Origin: Halocynthiibacter styelae
GTDB taxonomy: Bacteria > Pseudomonadota > Alphaproteobacteria > Rhodobacterales > Rhodobacteraceae
NCBI RefSeq assembly: GCF_016123485.1
Contig: NZ_JADCKQ010000012.1
Coordinates: 62,001-126,000 of the forward strand
Length of the DNA: 64,000 nt
Reading direction: 5' to 3'
The translations under genes were made by a program, and so were the position numbers. Positions 1 to 10,721 of this stretch are shown here, in pieces (positions within the stretch are counted from its first letter, which is position 1; each line of letters opens with the position of its first letter). The notes beneath the pieces were generated by a model. The model saw nothing but the letters and a program-made list of their open reading frames with translations, searched no databases and had not been told where the DNA came from.

Positions 1-279
1 GGTGTTGTTGGTCAGCTACAGTTTGAAGTTCTCGGCTCCCGCATTGAGATGGAATACGGTCTGCCTGTGCGTTTTGAGCAAAGCCAATTCACCTCTGCAC
101 GTTGGGTTCATGGGGAAAAAGACGCGGTTGAAAAATTCGCGGATGCCAACAAACAGCATATTTCCCACGACAATGACGGTGACGTGGTTTTCCTGACGCG
201 GATGCAATGGGACATTGACCGGGTCGTACGGGATTACCCCGATATAACCCTGTCGGCGACCAAAGAAATGATGACATAA
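1..279 (+). CDS. prfC: Peptide chain release factor 3, C-terminal end (partial)
   Basis: The frame is open from base 1 and gives the last 92 residues of RF3, the translational GTPase that recycles RF1/RF2 from ribosomes after termination. The visible part is the C-terminal domain, beginning GVVGQLQFEVL, a segment shared by RF3 and elongation-factor-like GTPases, and ending in a short acidic/basic tail. The GTPase domain lies outside the window. The gene is followed five bases later by a strong hairpin, so it is probably the last gene of its transcript. Assignment rests on the conserved QLQFEVL and VRFEQSQFTSARW segments. Confidence 0.9.
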   Translation, partial: GVVGQLQFEVLGSRIEMEYGLPVRFEQSQFTSARWVHGEKDAVEKFADANKQHISHDNDGDVVFLTRMQWDIDRVVRDYPDITLSATKEMMT

Positions 280-283
280 CACG

Positions 284-316
284 ATAACGCGGGACCTTTC
301 CCGCGTTATTTATTTC
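284..316 (+). terminator. Intrinsic terminator after prfC
   Basis: Perfect 11-bp stem (284-294 with 299-309, loop cctt) followed by a T-rich tract. It lies immediately downstream of the prfC stop codon. Confidence 0.85.
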
Positions 317-319
317 TTA

Positions 320-503
320 GAAATGCCACAGTTTGTTCTGTTGTAACCGACCCTTGTTCCTTTCATTGACCTTTATTCCAAAAACCGTTACCCCATAGCG
401 AGTCTGGAGCACCCTATAGAACCGGCGGCCACGCGGGTCGCACGCTCCGAAAATGCCCGCAACAGGCGGGCCAGGGAATACGCCCTGCAAGTCATGGAAA
501 ATA
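320..503 (+). promoter_or_regulatory. Leader and possible promoter of the DEAD-box helicase gene
   Basis: A TTGACC box at 366-371 with a weak -10 (TACCCC, 389-394, 17-bp spacing) is the best promoter candidate. It would leave a leader of roughly 100 nt containing a GC-rich hairpin (gcccgc 455-460 with gcgggc 466-471). Long structured leaders are common on helicase mRNAs of the cold-shock type; regulation here is inference only. Confidence 0.35.
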
Positions 504-1967
504 ATGACAAAATTTAGTGATCTGAAACTTGGACCCAAGGTCCTGAAAGCTGTCGACGAAGCGGGTTATGAAAGCCCGACTCCTATTCAGGCGGGTGCCA
601 TCCCCCCTGCCCTTGAGGGCCGCGATGTTCTGGGAATCGCCCAGACCGGCACCGGCAAGACAGCCTCTTTCACCCTGCCAATGATTTCGATGCTGGCCCG
701 GGGCCGTGCACGGGCACGTATGCCACGCTCGCTGGTGCTTTGCCCGACACGGGAACTGGCGGCGCAGGTTGCTGAGAACTTCGACACCTATGCAAAACAC
801 GTTAAACTGACCAAAGCTCTGCTGATCGGTGGTGTATCCTTCAAAGAACAGGATGCCCTGATTGATCGCGGTGTTGACGTTCTGATCGCAACACCTGGTC
901 GCCTTCTGGACCATTTTGAACGCGGTAAACTGCTGCTGACTGGTGTGCAGATCATGGTGGTGGATGAAGCCGACCGTATGCTTGATATGGGCTTTATCCC
1001 GGATATCGAACGTATCTTTGGCCTGACGCCGTTTACCCGCCAGACACTGTTCTTCTCAGCCACGATGGCCCCCGAGATCGAGCGCATCACAAACACATTC
1101 CTGTCGGCCCCTGAACGCATTGAAGTTGCCCGCGCGGCGACCACCAATGACAAGATCACCCAGGGCGTGGTGATGTTCAAACCGACTCGCAAAGACCGTG
1201 CCAGCAGCGAAAAACGGACACTACTGCGCAAGCTGATTGATAGCGAAGGTGACAAATGCACCAACGCAATCATCTTCTGCAACCGCAAGTCCGACGTTGA
1301 TATCGTTGCAAAATCTCTGAACAAATACGGCTATGACGCGGCCCCGATCCATGGCGATCTGGACCAAAGCAAACGTATGGAAACCCTGGATGCCTTCCGT
1401 TCAGACAAACTGCGTTTCCTCTGTGCATCCGACGTTGCCGCCCGTGGCCTTGACGTTCCAAACGTCAGCCATGTGTTCAACTTTGATGTTCCAGGCAACG
1501 CCGAAGACTATGTGCACCGCATCGGACGTACAGGCCGCGCGGGCCGCACCGGCACCGCTTATATGATCTGTGCGCCGTCAGACGAACGCAACTTTGATGA
1601 TATCGAAAAGCTGGTTCAGCAGGAAATTCCACGCCTGGATAACCCGCTGAAAAAAGACAAACCAGTTGCGGAAGTGAAGTCAGACGAAACACCGTCCGAA
1701 AAGCCAAAACGCACCCGTTCCCGTCGTAAACCGCGTGAAGAACAGGTTGAACAAGCAGCTGAACCTGTGACGGATTCCCAGGAGCCTGAAAAGACTGAAC
1801 AACCACCACAACAACAGCAGCCACAGCGTGGCGGTGGTGCCCGTGGTGGTCGTGGCAAAGGCAAATCAGGCGATCAAAAAGACAACGGAAACCGTGTCGT
1901 TGGTATGGGCGACCACATGCCTGGTTTCATCGCCATGAGTTTCGATGAACGCCGTCAGGCTGGCTGA
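504..1967 (+). CDS. DEAD-box ATP-dependent RNA helicase (RhlE-like)
   Basis: A 487-residue superfamily-2 RNA helicase that unwinds RNA duplexes in ribosome assembly or mRNA turnover. All core motifs are present: Q motif region PTPIQ (25-29), Walker A AQTGTGKT (46-53), PTREL (81-85), TPGR (130-133), DEAD (154-157), SAT, and HRIGRTGRAGR in the second RecA lobe. After about residue 395 comes a low-complexity, charged, Gln- and Gly/Arg-rich tail (GGGARGGRGKGK), typical of RNA-binding extensions. I chose the ATG at 504 because the protein then starts MTKFSDLKL, as in the family; an in-frame upstream extension of 17 codons at 453 looks unlike any family member. The gene converges on rnj. RhlE is the closest subfamily by overall form, but DeaD/RhlB-type naming cannot be excluded. 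Confidence 0.9.
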   Translation: MTKFSDLKLGPKVLKAVDEAGYESPTPIQAGAIPPALEGRDVLGIAQTGTGKTASFTLPMISMLARGRARARMPRSLVLCPTRELAAQVAENFDTYAKHVKLTKALLIGGVSFKEQDALIDRGVDVLIATPGRLLDHFERGKLLLTGVQIMVVDEADRMLDMGFIPDIERIFGLTPFTRQTLFFSATMAPEIERITNTFLSAPERIEVARAATTNDKITQGVVMFKPTRKDRASSEKRTLLRKLIDSEGDKCTNAIIFCNRKSDVDIVAKSLNKYGYDAAPIHGDLDQSKRMETLDAFRSDKLRFLCASDVAARGLDVPNVSHVFNFDVPGNAEDYVHRIGRTGRAGRTGTAYMICAPSDERNFDDIEKLVQQEIPRLDNPLKKDKPVAEVKSDETPSEKPKRTRSRRKPREEQVEQAAEPVTDSQEPEKTEQPPQQQQPQRGGGARGGRGKGKSGDQKDNGNRVVGMGDHMPGFIAMSFDERRQAG

Positions 1968-1987
1968 ACAAATTCACAATCTCATTA

Positions 1988-2026
1988 AAAAGCGCGCCGC
2001 TCATATCTGAGCGGCGCGCTTTTATT
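1988..2026. terminator. Bidirectional terminator between helicase gene and rnj
   Basis: Perfect 16-bp stem (1988-2003 with 2008-2023, loop tatc), with A-rich sequence on the left and T-rich on the right, lying between two convergent genes. It should act on both strands. Confidence 0.85.
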
Positions 2027-2049
2027 TTGTCTCCGGAAAGATCCCCGGG

Positions 2050-2071
2050 GTGTGGGGGCTGGCCCCCACAC
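2050..2071. repeat. G/C-rich perfect palindrome at the 3' end of rnj
   Basis: Ten-base arms (core GGGGGCTGGCCCCC) just beyond the rnj stop, without a clear T tract. Similar short palindromes sit after yciB (42565-42584), after the GST gene (41429-41442) and after purD (53085-53103). Confidence 0.6.
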
Positions 2072-2074
2072 TGA

Positions 2075-3742
2075 TTATGCCAGACGGCTGACCACCACAG
2101 TGACCTCTGGTTTGTGCCCAACTTCTTCATTGGCAGACCGGCGGGTCTCACGGCGCAGTGCTTCTTCCACTTTGTCATCGTCCCGCAGGGTCTTGCGATC
2201 AGCCCGCATAATCAGTTGTTCCAGATCCGCTTCAAGCACATCCTGCAGTGGTGCGTTTGAGTTTCCGGTTTCCGGCAGGCCTTTGATTTCGACCCAGGGC
2301 TCACCCAGAGGTTCGTTGTTCTCATCAATGATCAGCGTCACCAGAACATGCCCGTTCAGCGCCATGCGGATACGATCCCGCACAACCCCGTCCATAGCCC
2401 CGATCTGAACGCGACCATCCAGATAGGTGCGTCCGGTTTCGACATAGTCCACGATCTGACCACCTGCGGAAATATCCACCATGGTCCCATTCACAGCAAG
2501 AACGCTGGAACGGCCATTGCTCATCGCGACTTTGGCGTGTTCACGCAGATGGCGGTGTTCACCATGCATCGGGATCACAAGATCAGGGTTCATGATCTCA
2601 TGGGCGCGTTCCAGATCCGGGCGGTTCGCGTGACCGGATACATGGTAAATCCCGGCGCGGTCATCCACCACATCAACACCCATCTCTGAGAAACTGTTGA
2701 TAATGCGGATCACACCACGTTCATTGCCCGGAATGGTTTTGGAGGAGAACAAGAACAGATCGTTCTCTTTCATGCTCAGCCCAAGATATTTACCACGGGC
2801 AAGCTGTGCCGATGCCGCGCGACGTTCCCCTTGTGATCCGGTCACAAGCAACATCAGGTTTTCACGAGGCAGTTCGCGTGCATCTTCCGGCGAAATCGTC
2901 TGTGGGAAACCTTCCAGCACACCTGTAGCATGCCCTGCTTCTACCATACGGCGCATAGACCGGCCAAGCAGACAGACAGAACGTCCGGCGGCAACACCAG
3001 CCTCAGCCAGGGTTTTCACCCGTGCCACGTTAGACGCAAAAGTGGTTGCAACCACCATGCCTTTGGCCTCACTCACCAGTTTGGTGATCTCAGGACCAAC
3101 GGTCGATTCGGATTTACCAGGGTGTTGCGAAAACACATTGGTAGAATCGCAGACCAGGGCTTTCACACCCGGTTTCGCAATCTCAGCCCACATCACCGGA
3201 TCAAATGCTTCCCCAACCAGCGGGGTTTCATCCAGTTTGAAATCGCCGGTATGTACGATGCGCCCATCCGGCGTATCAATCACCAGACCAGAGCTTTCCG
3301 GAATGGAATGCGCCAGTGGCATAAAGCCAACCCGGAACGGGCCAGCGTCAACCATCGCGGGCCACGGTTCACAAACCACAACTTCTTCTTCCGGCTTGCC
3401 CTGCTCACCCATTTTGCGTGCGGCGTGATAAGCAGTGAAAGGGCGCGCATAAACCGGCGCTTCCAGACGATCCCAGAGATGGCCAACAGCCCCAACGTGG
3501 TCTTCGTGGGCATGGGTGATAAAGATCGCATCCAGGCGGTCTTTGCGTTCTTCAAGCCAGGCGATATCTGCGAAGATCAGATCAACACCAGGAGAGCTTT
3601 CCATATCCGGAAACGTCACGCCAATATCCACGAGGATATAGCGTTCTTTGCCCTTGGGGCCATACCCATACACATAGGCGTTCATACCAATTTCCCCGGC
3701 GCCGCCAAGGGGAAGATAAATCAGACGGTTTTTGCTGCTCAT
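2075..3742 (-). CDS. rnj: Ribonuclease J
   Basis: A 555-residue metallo-beta-lactamase/beta-CASP ribonuclease with 5'-exonuclease and endonuclease activity on RNA, used for mRNA decay and rRNA maturation. The zinc-binding motif THAHEDH lies at residues 76-82, followed by the conserved H, D and G elements of the beta-CASP fold (HTGDFKLDETP; CDSTNV; VSGHANRPDL). The length is normal for the family. It is the last gene of a minus-strand series nuoN-birA-coaX-rnj; its ATG overlaps the coaX stop as ATGA, which implies translational coupling. The pairing of coaX and rnj behind nuo is common in Rhodobacterales (from memory). Ends just before a G/C-rich palindrome and the shared terminator. Confidence 0.95.
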   Translation of the reverse strand: MSSKNRLIYLPLGGAGEIGMNAYVYGYGPKGKERYILVDIGVTFPDMESSPGVDLIFADIAWLEERKDRLDAIFITHAHEDHVGAVGHLWDRLEAPVYARPFTAYHAARKMGEQGKPEEEVVVCEPWPAMVDAGPFRVGFMPLAHSIPESSGLVIDTPDGRIVHTGDFKLDETPLVGEAFDPVMWAEIAKPGVKALVCDSTNVFSQHPGKSESTVGPEITKLVSEAKGMVVATTFASNVARVKTLAEAGVAAGRSVCLLGRSMRRMVEAGHATGVLEGFPQTISPEDARELPRENLMLLVTGSQGERRAASAQLARGKYLGLSMKENDLFLFSSKTIPGNERGVIRIINSFSEMGVDVVDDRAGIYHVSGHANRPDLERAHEIMNPDLVIPMHGEHRHLREHAKVAMSNGRSSVLAVNGTMVDISAGGQIVDYVETGRTYLDGRVQIGAMDGVVRDRIRMALNGHVLVTLIIDENNEPLGEPWVEIKGLPETGNSNAPLQDVLEADLEQLIMRADRKTLRDDDKVEEALRRETRRSANEEVGHKPEVTVVVSRLA

Positions 3743-4518
3743 AGAGTGCCAGCATCCTTATTATATTTGTGAATGACGACCAGCCCATGCATGGTCAGAT
3801 CGTCTTCAATCGTGTCAAAGCCGGTTTCGGCCTGTTCGAACAAAGGGGCAAGGCCCCCGGTGGCGACCACTTTCATCGGCTGGCCATATTCCGTTTTAAT
3901 CTTTTCAATCAGCCCGCTGATCAGGCCGGAATAGCCCCAGAACACGCCGGACTGAATACAGCCCACCGTGTCGGTGCCTATTACTTTTTCCGGTCGGGAA
4001 ATATCCACATGCGGCAGCGCGGCTGCGCCCTGGTGCAGGGCTTCAAGCGACAGGTTGATTCCCGGCGCAATCACGCCCCCTACATAGGCGCCATCTTCCG
4101 CAACCACATCAAAATTCGTCGCAGTTCCAAAATCAACCACCACAATGTTGCCCCCATGTCGATCCCATGCTGCGGCGGCATTGGCCAGCCGATCCGGGCC
4201 CGGGCGTGTGCCTTCATCTACGCGCGGCATCACAGGCAGCATGCATTCGGGTTTCCCCACCACCAGCGGGCGGCAGTCAAAGAAACGATCAGCAAAGACC
4301 CGCAGGTTCCAGACCACGCGCGGCACGGTGGAACTGATCACAACATCAGTGATGTCTGCGGTGATGCCATAGTGACTAATCAGCGTGGAAAACCAGGTGA
4401 AATAAGCATCTGCGGTGCGCGAATGATGGGTCGAGGTGCGCAGGGTACACAGGAATTTTTCGCCATCCCAGATCGAGAACACGGTATTTGTATTGCCGCA
4501 GTCAATCGCCAGAAGCAT
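3739..4518 (-). CDS. coaX: Type III pantothenate kinase
   Basis: A 259-residue ASKHA-fold kinase that phosphorylates pantothenate, the first step of coenzyme A synthesis. Visible family marks are the N-terminal phosphate loop DCGNTNTVFS (6-15), the GPDRLANAAAA motif near residue 107, and VVVDFGTATNFDVV with the catalytic aspartate. Type III enzymes need a monovalent cation and are not feedback-inhibited by CoA. The start is 12 bases downstream of the birA stop, and the stop overlaps the rnj start. Full length, no oddities. Confidence 0.95.
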   Translation of the reverse strand: MLLAIDCGNTNTVFSIWDGEKFLCTLRTSTHHSRTADAYFTWFSTLISHYGITADITDVVISSTVPRVVWNLRVFADRFFDCRPLVVGKPECMLPVMPRVDEGTRPGPDRLANAAAAWDRHGGNIVVVDFGTATNFDVVAEDGAYVGGVIAPGINLSLEALHQGAAALPHVDISRPEKVIGTDTVGCIQSGVFWGYSGLISGLIEKIKTEYGQPMKVVATGGLAPLFEQAETGFDTIEDDLTMHGLVVIHKYNKDAGTL

Positions 4519-4530
4519 CTTACGCCCCCC

Positions 4531-5286
4531 TCAGAAGAAAATGTCAGCGGCGGCAATCACCTGCCGGCCCGCGCTTGTCTTCAAAACCAGATTGCCCGCT
4601 TCGTCAATGGTTTCAAAGGTGCCGGTGGTCTCTGTTGTGCCGGTCCGCGCGGTTATGACCTCCCCCAGACGGGCTGCGCGGGCGAGAAAAGCTTCGCGCA
4701 ATGGGGCAAACCCATAGGTCTTGAAACGGTACTCCCAGGCGGCGAATGCCGGGGCCAGCAGATCAAGGAAGGCTTCCGGCGTGAGATTGGCACCGGCTTC
4801 ACACAGGCTGACGGGGCGCACTGCGCGCTGTTCAAGCCCCTCAACCAGAGGTACTTCAACCAGATTCACACCAATACCAACGGCTAGGTGCATGAGCCCC
4901 CCCTGCCCGGCAACACCTGCGCTTTCCAGCAGAATGCCCGCAAGCTTGCCGCCATTCAGCAGCACATCATTTGGCCATTTCAGGGCAAAAGCATCGGTGC
5001 GGCCTGTGGCGGCAACACAGGCATCATAAAGCGCAAGCGCGGCAACAAAGCTGTAAAGCGCAACCTGCCCTGGATCGCCTTCGGGACGCAAAGCAAGCGT
5101 GGCCGAGAAATTCCCTTTCGGATCCACCCAGCCCCGGCCCCGACGCGCGCGGCCTCTGGTTTGCTCTAGCCCCAGAATCCACGTCGGCCCCGCAAGTGTC
5201 GGGGCCTGACGGATCGCTTCGGCATTGGTGCTGTCGACAGAGGGCAGGACAATACGCCCTACCCCTTCAGGCCACTCAGTTGACAA
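4531..5286 (-). CDS. birA: Biotin--[acetyl-CoA-carboxylase] ligase
   Basis: A 251-residue biotin protein ligase that makes biotinyl-AMP and attaches biotin to carboxyl-carrier proteins. Family motifs: DSTNAEA, the biotinyl-AMP loop [10 protein letters not shown], and [19 protein letters not shown] with the catalytic lysine. There is no N-terminal helix-turn-helix, so it should be a ligase only and not a biotin-operon repressor. The start I prefer is a TTG at 5286, giving [13 protein letters not shown] at the N terminus as in Rhodobacterales homologues; it overlaps the nuoN stop by 11 bases. A second TTG at 5319 would add 11 residues lying over nuoN (an Arg-rich extension) and is less likely. 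Confidence 0.88.
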   Translation of the reverse strand: MSTEWPEGVGRIVLPSVDSTNAEAIRQAPTLAGPTWILGLEQTRGRARRGRGWVDPKGNFSATLALRPEGDPGQVALYSFVAALALYDACVAATGRTDAFALKWPNDVLLNGGKLAGILLESAGVAGQGGLMHLAVGIGVNLVEVPLVEGLEQRAVRPVSLCEAGANLTPEAFLDLLAPAFAAWEYRFKTYGFAPLREAFLARAARLGEVITARTGTTETTGTFETIDEAGNLVLKTSAGRQVIAAADIFF

Positions 5287-6715
5287 GAGCTTGCGCCGCC
5301 GCTTCAGCAATCGGTTCAATCCCGAACAGGTTCACAATCCCTGCCAGCATGATCACCGCAGACGCAACAAGCCCTGCGTTCAGAACAAAAGATCCAGGCT
5401 TATCAAGACCATCGGATTCTTCACCAAAGTACATAAAGTACACGATGCGCAGATAGTAGAACGCCCCGATCACAGAGGCGATCACACCAGCAACCGCCAG
5501 CCAGGACATACCTGCGTTCACGGCGGCCTGCAGCACGTAGAACTTGCCAAAGAACCCCAGCATTGGCGGCACGCCCGCAAGGCTGAACAACAGCACGAGC
5601 ATTGCCAGCGCGCGCATGGGTTCCGCTTTTGAATACTGGTTCAGGGCCGCGATGTCAGTGACGGCTTTGCCATCCTTTTCCAGCGACAGGATAAAGGCGA
5701 ATGTTCCGATGTTCATGGTCACATAGATTGCAATGTAAACCAGCATCGCCTGCACGCCATAAACGGTGCCAGCTGCCAGGCCCATCAGGGCAAAGCCCAT
5801 ATGCGCGATGGAAGAAAACGCCATCAGACGTTTGATGTTGGTCTGACCGATCGCAGCAACCGCGCCCAGGAACATGGACACAACAGACAGCAGCGCGATG
5901 ATCTGGCTCCAGTCGGCGGTAGCACCGCCAAAGGCGTCATGCAGCACACGGGCGAACAGGCCCATAGCGGCCACTTTTGGTGCGGTTGCGAAGAACGCTG
6001 TCACCGGGGTGGGTGAGCCTTCATATACATCCGGCGTCCACATGTGGAACGGCGCAGCGGACACTTTGAACGCAAGACCCGCCACAATGAACACCAGACC
6101 AAAGAGCAGACCAAGGCTGACATGGCCTTCATGCACAGTGGACAGAATGCCAGAGAACAAAGTTGTTCCGGCGAAACCGTAAGTCAGGGAAGCCCCGTAC
6201 AGCAGCAGACCAGAAGACAGTGCACCCAGTACAAAATACTTCAGACCGGCCTCAGTAGAACGCACAGAATCCCGGTGCAGCGATGCGACGACATAAAGTG
6301 CCAGGGACTGTAGCTCCAGCCCCATATAAAGCGCCATCAGATCGCCAGCAGATACCATCATCATCATGCCAATGACAGCCAGGGTCACAAGGATCGGATA
6401 TTCAAAGCGCAGAAGATCACGCTTCTGCATGTAATCCTGCCCCATCACCAGTACCGCGGCAGCAGATAGAAGGATCATGACTTTGGCGAAACGCGCAAAG
6501 GCATCGTCGTTGAACATGCCGTTAAAGGCGGTCTGTGTGCCCGGTGCCATGGTCGCAATCCACAGGGCCACAAGGGTAAACACCCCCGCCGTCGACCAGA
6601 GGATCAGCCCGGCAAGCCCGTCCTTCTTCGTGTAAACGGCCCCAAGCAGCGCCACCATCGCATAGATGGCCAGCGTGATTTCCGGCAGAACAGTCGAAAT
6701 ATCCTGAGAGATCAT
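5276..6715 (-). CDS. nuoN: NADH-quinone oxidoreductase subunit N
   Basis: A 479-residue antiporter-like membrane subunit of complex I, one of the three proton-pumping modules of the membrane arm. The protein is almost entirely hydrophobic helices (about 14) and carries the proton-antiporter core around residues 120-420, with the conserved lysine-containing segment [18 protein letters not shown]. Length is normal. It follows nuoM by 11 bases and its stop overlaps the likely birA start, so birA, coaX and rnj may be read from the nuo transcript. Confidence 0.96.
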   Translation of the reverse strand: MISQDISTVLPEITLAIYAMVALLGAVYTKKDGLAGLILWSTAGVFTLVALWIATMAPGTQTAFNGMFNDDAFARFAKVMILLSAAAVLVMGQDYMQKRDLLRFEYPILVTLAVIGMMMMVSAGDLMALYMGLELQSLALYVVASLHRDSVRSTEAGLKYFVLGALSSGLLLYGASLTYGFAGTTLFSGILSTVHEGHVSLGLLFGLVFIVAGLAFKVSAAPFHMWTPDVYEGSPTPVTAFFATAPKVAAMGLFARVLHDAFGGATADWSQIIALLSVVSMFLGAVAAIGQTNIKRLMAFSSIAHMGFALMGLAAGTVYGVQAMLVYIAIYVTMNIGTFAFILSLEKDGKAVTDIAALNQYSKAEPMRALAMLVLLFSLAGVPPMLGFFGKFYVLQAAVNAGMSWLAVAGVIASVIGAFYYLRIVYFMYFGEESDGLDKPGSFVLNAGLVASAVIMLAGIVNLFGIEPIAEAAAQALVN

Positions 6716-6726
6716 AGTCAGGCCCC

Positions 6727-8277
6727 TTAATGCGATGCCGGAGCCACGGCCTCAGTCGCTTCAGCGACAACAGGCAGGGCTTCGTGATAGTTATGGACAA
6801 GTGCCGCGACAGAGTCACCGATGATATCGGTCACAAGCCATGGGGCGACACCCAGAAGGATGGTCATGACAACCAGCGGTGCGAAGATCATCTTCTCACG
6901 CGGGGTAATGTCAGAAATCGTGCGCAGGGCCTCTTTGATCAGTTCTCCCATCACCACACGGCGATAGAGATACAGCGCATAGGCCGCAGACAGGATCACA
7001 CCAGATGTGGCAAACATCGCAACCCATGTGTTGACCTGGAAGATGCCCATCAGAACCAGAAATTCCCCGACAAAACCGGATGTGCCCGGCAGGCCGACGT
7101 TCGCCATGGTGAAGAACATGAAGATCAGCGCATAAGATGGCATACGGTTCACAAGGCCACCATAAGCATCAATGTCACGCGTGTGCATCCGGTCATAGAT
7201 CACGCCCACACAAAGGAAGAGCGCGCCGGAAATAAACCCGTGGCTGATCATCTGGAAAATCGCACCATCAACACCCTGCTGATTCGCAGCAAAGATACCC
7301 ATGGTGACATAACCCATGTGGGCGACCGATGAATACGCGATCAGCTTTTTCATATCTTCCTGCACCAACGCCACAAGCGACGTATACACAATCGCTATTG
7401 CGGACATCCAGAACACCAGCGGTGCCAGAAGGTCAGAGGCAACCGGGAACATCGGCAGGCTGAAACGCAGGAAGCCATAGCCGCCCATTTTCAGCAGAAC
7501 CGCTGCCAGGATTACAGAACCCGCAGTTGGTGCCTGCACGTGCGCATCTGGCAGCCAGGTGTGAACAGGCCACATCGGCATTTTCACCGCAAAACTTGCG
7601 AAGAACGCCAACCAAAGCAGGGTTTGCATGCCGCCAACGATCTGGAAGCCCATCAGCTCAAACCCGGCGGTTGAGAAGTTATGAGTCAGAAGGGTCGGAA
7701 TATCAGTGGTGCCTGCATCCAGGAACATAGCGATCATCGCCACCAGCATCAGCACGGAACCGATGAAGGTATAAAGGAAGAATTTGAACGATGCGTAAAT
7801 CCGGTTCGCCCCGCCCCAGATCCCAATGATCAGGAACATCGGGATCAGACCCGCTTCAAAGAAGACATAGAACAGGACCAGGTCCAGCGCCATGAACACA
7901 CCCAGCATCAGGGTTTCCAGCAGCAGGAAAGCGATCATGTAATCTTTGACGCGCGTGGTCACATCCCAGCAGGACAGGATCACAATTGGCATCAGGAAGG
8001 TGGTCAGCATCACAAAGAGAATGCTGATCCCGTCCACACCCATTTTATACTTCAGCCCCAGGATCCAGTCGTGTTCTTCAACAAACTGGAAACCAGTATT
8101 GGCCGGATCAAAGCCCGTCAGAATAAAGATCGACAACAGGAAAGTCGCGGATGTGGCGATCAGCGCCAGCATCTTGGCATTTTTCTGTGCCGGGGCGTCG
8201 TCACCGCGCAGGAAAATCGCAAGGATCAGTGCCGCCAGCAGCGGAATAAATGTGACGATGGAAAGGAGGTTTTCCAT
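6727..8277 (-). CDS. nuoM: NADH-quinone oxidoreductase subunit M
   Basis: A 516-residue antiporter-like membrane subunit of complex I. It shows the conserved glutamate-bearing helix near residue 140 ([17 protein letters not shown]) and the lysine/proline motif [18 protein letters not shown], both characteristic of NuoM/ND4 proton channels. The C-terminal tail is Ala/Glu rich. Only one base separates the nuoL stop codon... the nuoM ATG follows it directly, which fits coupled translation within the operon. Confidence 0.96.
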   Translation of the reverse strand: MENLLSIVTFIPLLAALILAIFLRGDDAPAQKNAKMLALIATSATFLLSIFILTGFDPANTGFQFVEEHDWILGLKYKMGVDGISILFVMLTTFLMPIVILSCWDVTTRVKDYMIAFLLLETLMLGVFMALDLVLFYVFFEAGLIPMFLIIGIWGGANRIYASFKFFLYTFIGSVLMLVAMIAMFLDAGTTDIPTLLTHNFSTAGFELMGFQIVGGMQTLLWLAFFASFAVKMPMWPVHTWLPDAHVQAPTAGSVILAAVLLKMGGYGFLRFSLPMFPVASDLLAPLVFWMSAIAIVYTSLVALVQEDMKKLIAYSSVAHMGYVTMGIFAANQQGVDGAIFQMISHGFISGALFLCVGVIYDRMHTRDIDAYGGLVNRMPSYALIFMFFTMANVGLPGTSGFVGEFLVLMGIFQVNTWVAMFATSGVILSAAYALYLYRRVVMGELIKEALRTISDITPREKMIFAPLVVMTILLGVAPWLVTDIIGDSVAALVHNYHEALPVVAEATEAVAPASH

Positions 8278-8278
8278 A

Positions 8279-10402
8279 TTATTCAGCCCCTCCGCTGATC
8301 GTAAGCCAGGTCATCAGCACCAGAACGCCGATCACCATCCAGAAGGCATAAGTGAAGATGTAACCGGACTGCGCGCGTCCCGCGAGCCGTGTGAAGAAAG
8401 GAATAATACCCAGTGCAAGACCGTTCAGCGCGCCATCAATGGTCTGCTGATCCCCACGCTTCCACAGGAAACGCCCCAGCGCCTGGGATGGTTTCACAAA
8501 GAGGAAATCATAGATCTCATCCACATACCATTTGTTGAGCAGGAACCGGTAAAGATAGGGCTGCGCATTCGCCAGACGTGCCGGCAGAGTCGGATTCCAG
8601 ATATACATCCAGAGCGCCAGAAGCAGACCGCCCAGCATCGCGAAAAACGGCGATACTTTTACCCAGGTCGGCGCGTGGTGCGCATTGTCCAGCACATGGT
8701 TATCCGGATGGGTGTAAACCGCACCGGATCCCGGGGTCCAGCCAGCTGCATGTTCTGTGGCAGCACCGTGATCATCTGTTGCTGCAACATCTGTTGTATG
8801 ACCGGCATCAACTTCGAACACCGCAGCCGCAGCACCGTGATCATCCGTGGCCACTTCATGCACAGGCACACCGTAGAATTTGTTGACTGTGTCATGATCA
8901 CCAAAGAATGGCTTCAGCCAGATCATCCCTGCAAAGATCGCACCAAGGGCCAGCGCACCCAGCGGGATCAGCATAACCACCGGGCTTTCATGCGCGTGAT
9001 CATGCGTATGCGGATTGCCGCGTGGCTTGCCAAAGAAGGTCAGGAACATCAGGCGCCAGGAGTAGAAAGACGTCATAAAGGCCGCAATCACAAGCATCCA
9101 GAAAGCAAAGTTACCAGCAGAGGTATGCGCACCCCACGCGCTTTCAATGATCGCATCTTTAGACAGGAAACCTGCAAAACCATAATATGTCAGCGGAATG
9201 CCAACACCGGTGATCGCCAGCGTGCCGATCATCATCGCCCAATAGGTCAGCGGGATCTTTTTGCGCAGACCACCATAGTTGCGCATATCCTGTTCATGAT
9301 GCATCGCATGAATGACAGAGCCCGCCCCAAGGAACAGCATCGCCTTAAAGAACGCGTGTGTGAACAGGTGGAACATCGCGGCGGAATAAACACCAACGCC
9401 AGCTGCCACAAACATATAACCCAGCTGCGAACAGGTGGAATATGCGATGACGCGTTTGATGTCGTTCTGCACAAGGCCAACGGTCGCGGCAAAGAAAGCT
9501 GTGATCGCGCCAACGTAAACGATGATGGTGGTTGCGCCTGGCGCGAATTCCATCAGCGGCGACATACGCACCACAAGGAACACACCGGCGGTTACCATGG
9601 TCGCGGCGTGGATCAGCGCAGACACAGGTGTCGGGCCTTCCATCGCATCGGGCAGCCAGGTGTGCAGGAAGAACTGTGCAGATTTACCCATGGCCCCGAC
9701 GAACAACAGGAATGCCAGCAGGTTTGCTGCGTTCCATTCGGTCCAGAGGAAAGAGATATTCTGATGCGCCAGATCCGGTGCTGCGGTGAAGACCTCATCA
9801 AAGTTGATGCTGCCGGTCATGTAAAACAGGCCGAAGATCCCCAGAGCAAAGCCAAAATCACCAACACGGTTCACAACAAAGGCTTTCATCGCCGCCGCAT
9901 TCGCGGAAGGTTTCTTATAGTAGAAACCAATCAACAAATATGATGCAACGCCAACGCCTTCCCAGCCAAAGAACATCTGCACAAGGTTGTCAGAGGTCAC
10001 AAGCATCAGCATGGTGAAGGTAAAGAAGCTCAGATACGCAAAGAAGCGGGCGCGATAGCTTTCGCCTTTGGCATCATCGAAGTTCTCATCATGGGCCATA
10101 TAGCCGAAGGAATAAAGATGCACGAGCGATGATACAGAGGTCACAACAATCAGCATAATCGCGGTCAGACGATCCAGACGGATGGACCAGCTGGTATCCA
10201 GCGTACCGGATTGAATCCAGGTCATAATCTCGATCAGGCGGGTTTCGCCGTCAAAGCCCAGGAAAACAATCCAGGACAGGATCGCTGCCAGAAACAGCAG
10301 GCCGGTAGTCAGGTACTGTGCGCCCTTCTCACCGATGATCCGCCAGCCAAAGCCGCCAATCAGCGCGCCCACCAGCGGGGCAAAGAGGATGATCTTTTCC
10401 AT
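8279..10402 (-). CDS. nuoL: NADH-quinone oxidoreductase subunit L, with a His/Asp-rich insertion
   Basis: A 707-residue antiporter-like subunit, the distal proton pump of complex I, with the long C-terminal lateral helix expected near the end. Core motifs include [19 protein letters not shown] and [23 protein letters not shown]. It is longer than typical NuoL proteins (about 610-700 residues). Part of the excess is a soluble stretch at about residues 505-572 rich in His, Asp and Ala, in which ATDDHGAA occurs twice and HDHAHE lies just upstream; this faces a loop between late helices and is probably a lineage-specific insertion. The start lies six bases after nuoK. Confidence 0.95.
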   Translation of the reverse strand: MEKIILFAPLVGALIGGFGWRIIGEKGAQYLTTGLLFLAAILSWIVFLGFDGETRLIEIMTWIQSGTLDTSWSIRLDRLTAIMLIVVTSVSSLVHLYSFGYMAHDENFDDAKGESYRARFFAYLSFFTFTMLMLVTSDNLVQMFFGWEGVGVASYLLIGFYYKKPSANAAAMKAFVVNRVGDFGFALGIFGLFYMTGSINFDEVFTAAPDLAHQNISFLWTEWNAANLLAFLLFVGAMGKSAQFFLHTWLPDAMEGPTPVSALIHAATMVTAGVFLVVRMSPLMEFAPGATTIIVYVGAITAFFAATVGLVQNDIKRVIAYSTCSQLGYMFVAAGVGVYSAAMFHLFTHAFFKAMLFLGAGSVIHAMHHEQDMRNYGGLRKKIPLTYWAMMIGTLAITGVGIPLTYYGFAGFLSKDAIIESAWGAHTSAGNFAFWMLVIAAFMTSFYSWRLMFLTFFGKPRGNPHTHDHAHESPVVMLIPLGALALGAIFAGMIWLKPFFGDHDTVNKFYGVPVHEVATDDHGAAAAVFEVDAGHTTDVAATDDHGAATEHAAGWTPGSGAVYTHPDNHVLDNAHHAPTWVKVSPFFAMLGGLLLALWMYIWNPTLPARLANAQPYLYRFLLNKWYVDEIYDFLFVKPSQALGRFLWKRGDQQTIDGALNGLALGIIPFFTRLAGRAQSGYIFTYAFWMVIGVLVLMTWLTISGGAE

Positions 10403-10408
10403 GTCCCC

Positions 10409-10714
10409 TTACCCTTTCATTACGTTGACATCTTCAACCGCGATGGTGCCACGGTTGCGGAAGAAGCAAACAAGGATCGCAAGGCCAATGGCGGCCTCTG
10501 CTGCGGCCACTGTCAGCACAAAAAGCGTAAACACCTGCCCGACGAGATCGCCAAGGAAGCTGGAAAACGCCACAAGGTTGATGTTCACCGCCAAAAGCAT
10601 CAGTTCAATCGACATCAGCAGAATGATGATGTTTTTGCGGTTCAGAAAAAGCCCGAAGATGCCGATGACGAACAAAGCCGCCGCCACGCCCAGGTAATGT
10701 TCAAGTCCGACCAT
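10409..10714 (-). CDS. nuoK: NADH-quinone oxidoreductase subunit K
   Basis: A 101-residue, three-helix membrane subunit of complex I carrying the two conserved glutamates of the proton path (in [12 protein letters not shown] and [11 protein letters not shown]). I start it at the ATG at 10714 ([11 protein letters not shown]), the family start, preceded by gagacag as a ribosome-binding site; the frame extends 15 codons further upstream as an Arg/Lys-rich stretch that overlaps the neighbouring small gene and is not part of NuoK. Confidence 0.96.
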   Translation of the reverse strand: MVGLEHYLGVAAALFVIGIFGLFLNRKNIIILLMSIELMLLAVNINLVAFSSFLGDLVGQVFTLFVLTVAAAEAAIGLAILVCFFRNRGTIAVEDVNVMKG

Positions 10715-10721
10715 CTGTCTC

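Noticed and set aside
7946-9943. 665-codon open frame on the plus strand
   Set aside because: Entirely antisense to nuoM and nuoL; the His/Arg/Gln-rich product is typical of a mirror frame of hydrophobic protein genes.
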